Position numbers and translations under genes: made by a program. DNA of 40,228 nt, from contig CALAAS010000007.1 of NCBI GenBank assembly GCA_937885015.1, positions 1 to 40,228 on the forward strand, in the 5' to 3' direction. Under the pieces are notes generated by a model. It was not told the DNA's origin and did not search any database. It saw nothing but the letters and a program-made list of their open reading frames with translations. Source of the DNA: an uncultured Clostridium sp. GTDB taxonomy: Bacteria; Bacillota; Clostridia; Lachnospirales; Lachnospiraceae. Below, piece by piece: positions 38,569 to 40,228 of the stretch (its first letter is position 1; the number at the start of each line of letters is the position of its first letter).

Positions 38569-39954
38569 ATGGCAAAGGCGAGAACAACGGCTTTTTTCTG
38601 CAGTGAGTGCGGCTATGAGTCGGCAAAATGGATGGGGCAGTGTCCATCCTGTCGGGCGTGGAATACGATGGTGGAAGAACCGGTTGGAAAACCGGCGGGG
38701 GCCAGAGGGGGGCTTTCAATGGCGGGCGGTGGATTCCGGGGCGGTGAAGCGGCTGCAAAGCCGGTCCGGCTGGAGGAAATTTTGTTGGACGAAGAAGTTC
38801 GTATGACGACAGGCTTTGAAGAGCTGGATCGGGTTCTTGGATCTGGGATCGTGCGCGGTTCCCTGGTACTGGTGGGAGGCGATCCGGGGATCGGAAAATC
38901 CACATTGCTTCTGCAGGTCTGTCGGAATATGGCGGGGGACAATCGGAGCGTCCTTTACATTTCCGGTGAGGAGTCATTAAAGCAGATTAAGCTTCGGGCA
39001 AACCGTATTGGCCCGGTAAAAGGGGCTTTGACCTTTCTGAGTGAAACGAATCTGGATGCCATTGCAGAGGTTATTCGGCGGCAGAAACCGGATGTGGTGG
39101 TGATTGATTCCATCCAGACTATGTATACAGAGGGGGCTTCTTCGGCACCTGGCAGCGTGGGTCAGGTTCGGGAGTGTACGGGACTGTTGATGCAGATTGC
39201 GAAGGGATGCACCGTGGCGGTGTTCATCGTGGGACATGTGACGAAGGAGGGCGTGGTGGCGGGCCCGCGGGTGCTGGAACACATGGTGGATACGGTGCTT
39301 TACTTTGAGGGAGATCGTCATGCTTCCTATCGGATTTTAAGGGGCGTGAAAAACCGGTTCGGTTCGACCAATGAGATTGGTGTTTTTGAAATGCGGGAGG
39401 AAGGCCTTACGGAGGTAAAAAATCCGTCGGAGTTTATGCTGGAAGGCCGTCCGGAGGAGGCATCCGGGGCAGTGACGGCCTGTTCGCTGGAGGGAACGCG
39501 TCCTCTTCTTTTGGAGGTGCAGGCCCTGGTAACCCGGACGAATTTCGGGATGCCCAGGCGCACGGCGGCGGGAACTGATTATAATCGGGTTAATCTTTTG
39601 ATGGCAGTGCTGGAAAAGAGATGCCGCTATGAATTATCGGGTTTTGATGCCTATGTCAATATTGCAGGCGGCATGAAGATGAATGAGCCGGCTCTGGATC
39701 TGGCCATTGTGATGGCATTGATATCCAGTTATAAGGATCGGCCTTTGGATGAAAAGACAGTGGTGTTTGGCGAGGTGGGACTGTCCGGCGAGGTTCGGGC
39801 CGTGTCCATGGCAGAGCAGCGGGTTCATGAGGCGGTCAAACTTGGATTTTCCCGGTGCATTCTTCCGGAAATCAACATGGCGAGAATTAAGACAGATTCA
39901 AAGATTCAGCTGCTGGGCGTGCGGAATGTGCGGGAGGCCATTCAGCTTTTGTAG
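38569..39954 (+). CDS. radA: DNA repair protein RadA
   Basis: A 461-residue RadA/Sms protein. The N-terminal C4 zinc finger is CSEC...CPSC (Cys11, 14, 25, 28). The RecA-like ATPase has Walker A GGDPGIGKST (about residue 105), the RadA-specific KNRFGS motif, and a C-terminal Lon-protease-like domain (INIAGGMKMNEPALDLAIVM) that lacks a protease role in this family. RadA helps branch migration in recombinational repair. The start at 38569 has GGGAGG 6 nt upstream and gives the normal MAKARTT-like beginning; an upstream in-frame start at 38473 adds unrelated residues. The clpC-radA neighbourhood is also found in Bacillus. Confidence 0.96.
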   Translation: MAKARTTAFFCSECGYESAKWMGQCPSCRAWNTMVEEPVGKPAGARGGLSMAGGGFRGGEAAAKPVRLEEILLDEEVRMTTGFEELDRVLGSGIVRGSLVLVGGDPGIGKSTLLLQVCRNMAGDNRSVLYISGEESLKQIKLRANRIGPVKGALTFLSETNLDAIAEVIRRQKPDVVVIDSIQTMYTEGASSAPGSVGQVRECTGLLMQIAKGCTVAVFIVGHVTKEGVVAGPRVLEHMVDTVLYFEGDRHASYRILRGVKNRFGSTNEIGVFEMREEGLTEVKNPSEFMLEGRPEEASGAVTACSLEGTRPLLLEVQALVTRTNFGMPRRTAAGTDYNRVNLLMAVLEKRCRYELSGFDAYVNIAGGMKMNEPALDLAIVMALISSYKDRPLDEKTVVFGEVGLSGEVRAVSMAEQRVHEAVKLGFSRCILPEINMARIKTDSKIQLLGVRNVREAIQLL

Positions 39955-39994
39955 AAATAGATGGAACAATTGATAAAATTAGCAAAAAAAAGGA

Positions 39995-40023
39995 TTGACA
40001 TTTTGCCTGTCCCGTGGTAGTAT
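39995..40023 (+). promoter_or_regulatory. Promoter of tRNA-Trp
   Basis: TTGACA (39995-40000), 17 bp, TAGTAT (40018-40023), ending 18 bp before the mature tRNA. Confidence 0.75.
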
Positions 40024-40041
40024 ATCTAGGCAGGCAAACGA

Positions 40042-40112
40042 AGGGGAATAGTTCAATGGCAGAGCAACGGTCTCCAAAACCGTTAATGGGGGTTCGAATC
40101 CCTCTTCCCCTG
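40042..40112 (+). tRNA. tRNA-Trp (anticodon CCA)
   Basis: A 71-nt cloverleaf: acceptor AGGGGAA/TTCCCCT, D stem GTTC/GAGC (with G-T pairing), anticodon stem ACGGT/ACCGT and loop CTCCAAA (anticodon CCA), T stem GGGGG/CCCTC with loop TTCGAAT, and discriminator G. CCA is not encoded. Confidence 0.95.
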
Positions 40113-40122
40113 CTGAGAGAAG

Positions 40123-40164
40123 AACCTTGAAGTCTTTATTTTACGAAGATTTCAGGTTTTTTTT
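40123..40164 (+). terminator. Intrinsic terminator of tRNA-Trp
   Basis: AACCTTGAAGTCTT pairs with AAGATTTCAGGTT (one bulge) around a 9-nt loop and runs into eight T residues. Nothing recognisable follows up to the window end. Confidence 0.85.
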
Positions 40165-40228
40165 ATTGCATAGGATTAGGGTGTCAAAAGCCTTTATTTA
40201 AACGCTGATATTTATTTTGCACCTTGAA

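Overview
The window looks like a chromosomal segment of a spore-forming anaerobic Firmicute, most likely a Lachnospiraceae (Clostridium cluster XIVa) member. The basis is two cotJ spore-coat operons, a SleC-like cortex-lytic protein, an mcsA-mcsB-clpC-radA block, a sodium-pumping biotin decarboxylase cluster, AGGAGG-type ribosome binding sites and moderate GC content. I see no phage genes, IS elements or CRISPR array. It is dense chromosomal DNA with two tRNAs and clear hairpin terminators.

Layout: (1) 178-1443, minus strand: cotJA-cotJB-cotJC operon. (2) 1541-5957: a LysR regulator divergent from a DUF6282-type metal hydrolase-like protein, a MatC/SLC13-type carboxylate permease and an NAD-type isocitrate/isopropylmalate dehydrogenase homologue, probably a catabolic operon for an unidentified hydroxy-carboxylate. 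(3) 6192-9378: TrkA and TrkH potassium uptake plus a small membrane protein. (4) 9443-9685: a tiny Cys/Gly-rich protein. (5) 9921-10709, minus: a Cof-type HAD phosphatase. (6) tRNA-Pro(GGG) and its terminator. (7) 11153-16864: asparagine synthetase AsnA, an orphan dihydrolipoamide dehydrogenase, a Xaa-Pro aminopeptidase and a SpoIID/peptidoglycan-binding (SleC-like) protein. (8) 16909-19738: two consecutive MATE exporters. (9) 19866-21497: a secreted GH25 lysozyme with wall-binding repeats. (10) 21546-22608, minus: a second cotJ operon, including a 59-residue TTG-start CotJA that is easily missed. (11) 22980-28407: a five-gene sodium-translocating decarboxylase cluster with two different carboxyltransferases and one biotin carrier. 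(12) 28665-33197: a two-gene operon pairing a secreted glucosaminidase that ends in a dockerin with a membrane protein that begins with a cohesin. (13) 33387-39954: a GntR-type regulator where ctsR would be expected, then mcsA, mcsB, clpC, a small unknown gene and radA. (14) tRNA-Trp(CCA).

The two most interesting signals are as follows. First, the adjacent cohesin and dockerin genes suggest a cell-surface docking system for a peptidoglycan hydrolase rather than for cellulases. Second, the McsB homologue has lost several catalytic residues of the phosphagen-kinase fold (NEEDH to NGDDH, active-site Cys to Tyr, ATP-binding Arg to Lys, catalytic Glu to Arg), although it is full length, sits between mcsA and clpC, and the ClpC N-domain keeps both GTEH motifs. 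Together with the missing ctsR, this points to a rewired Clp control module.
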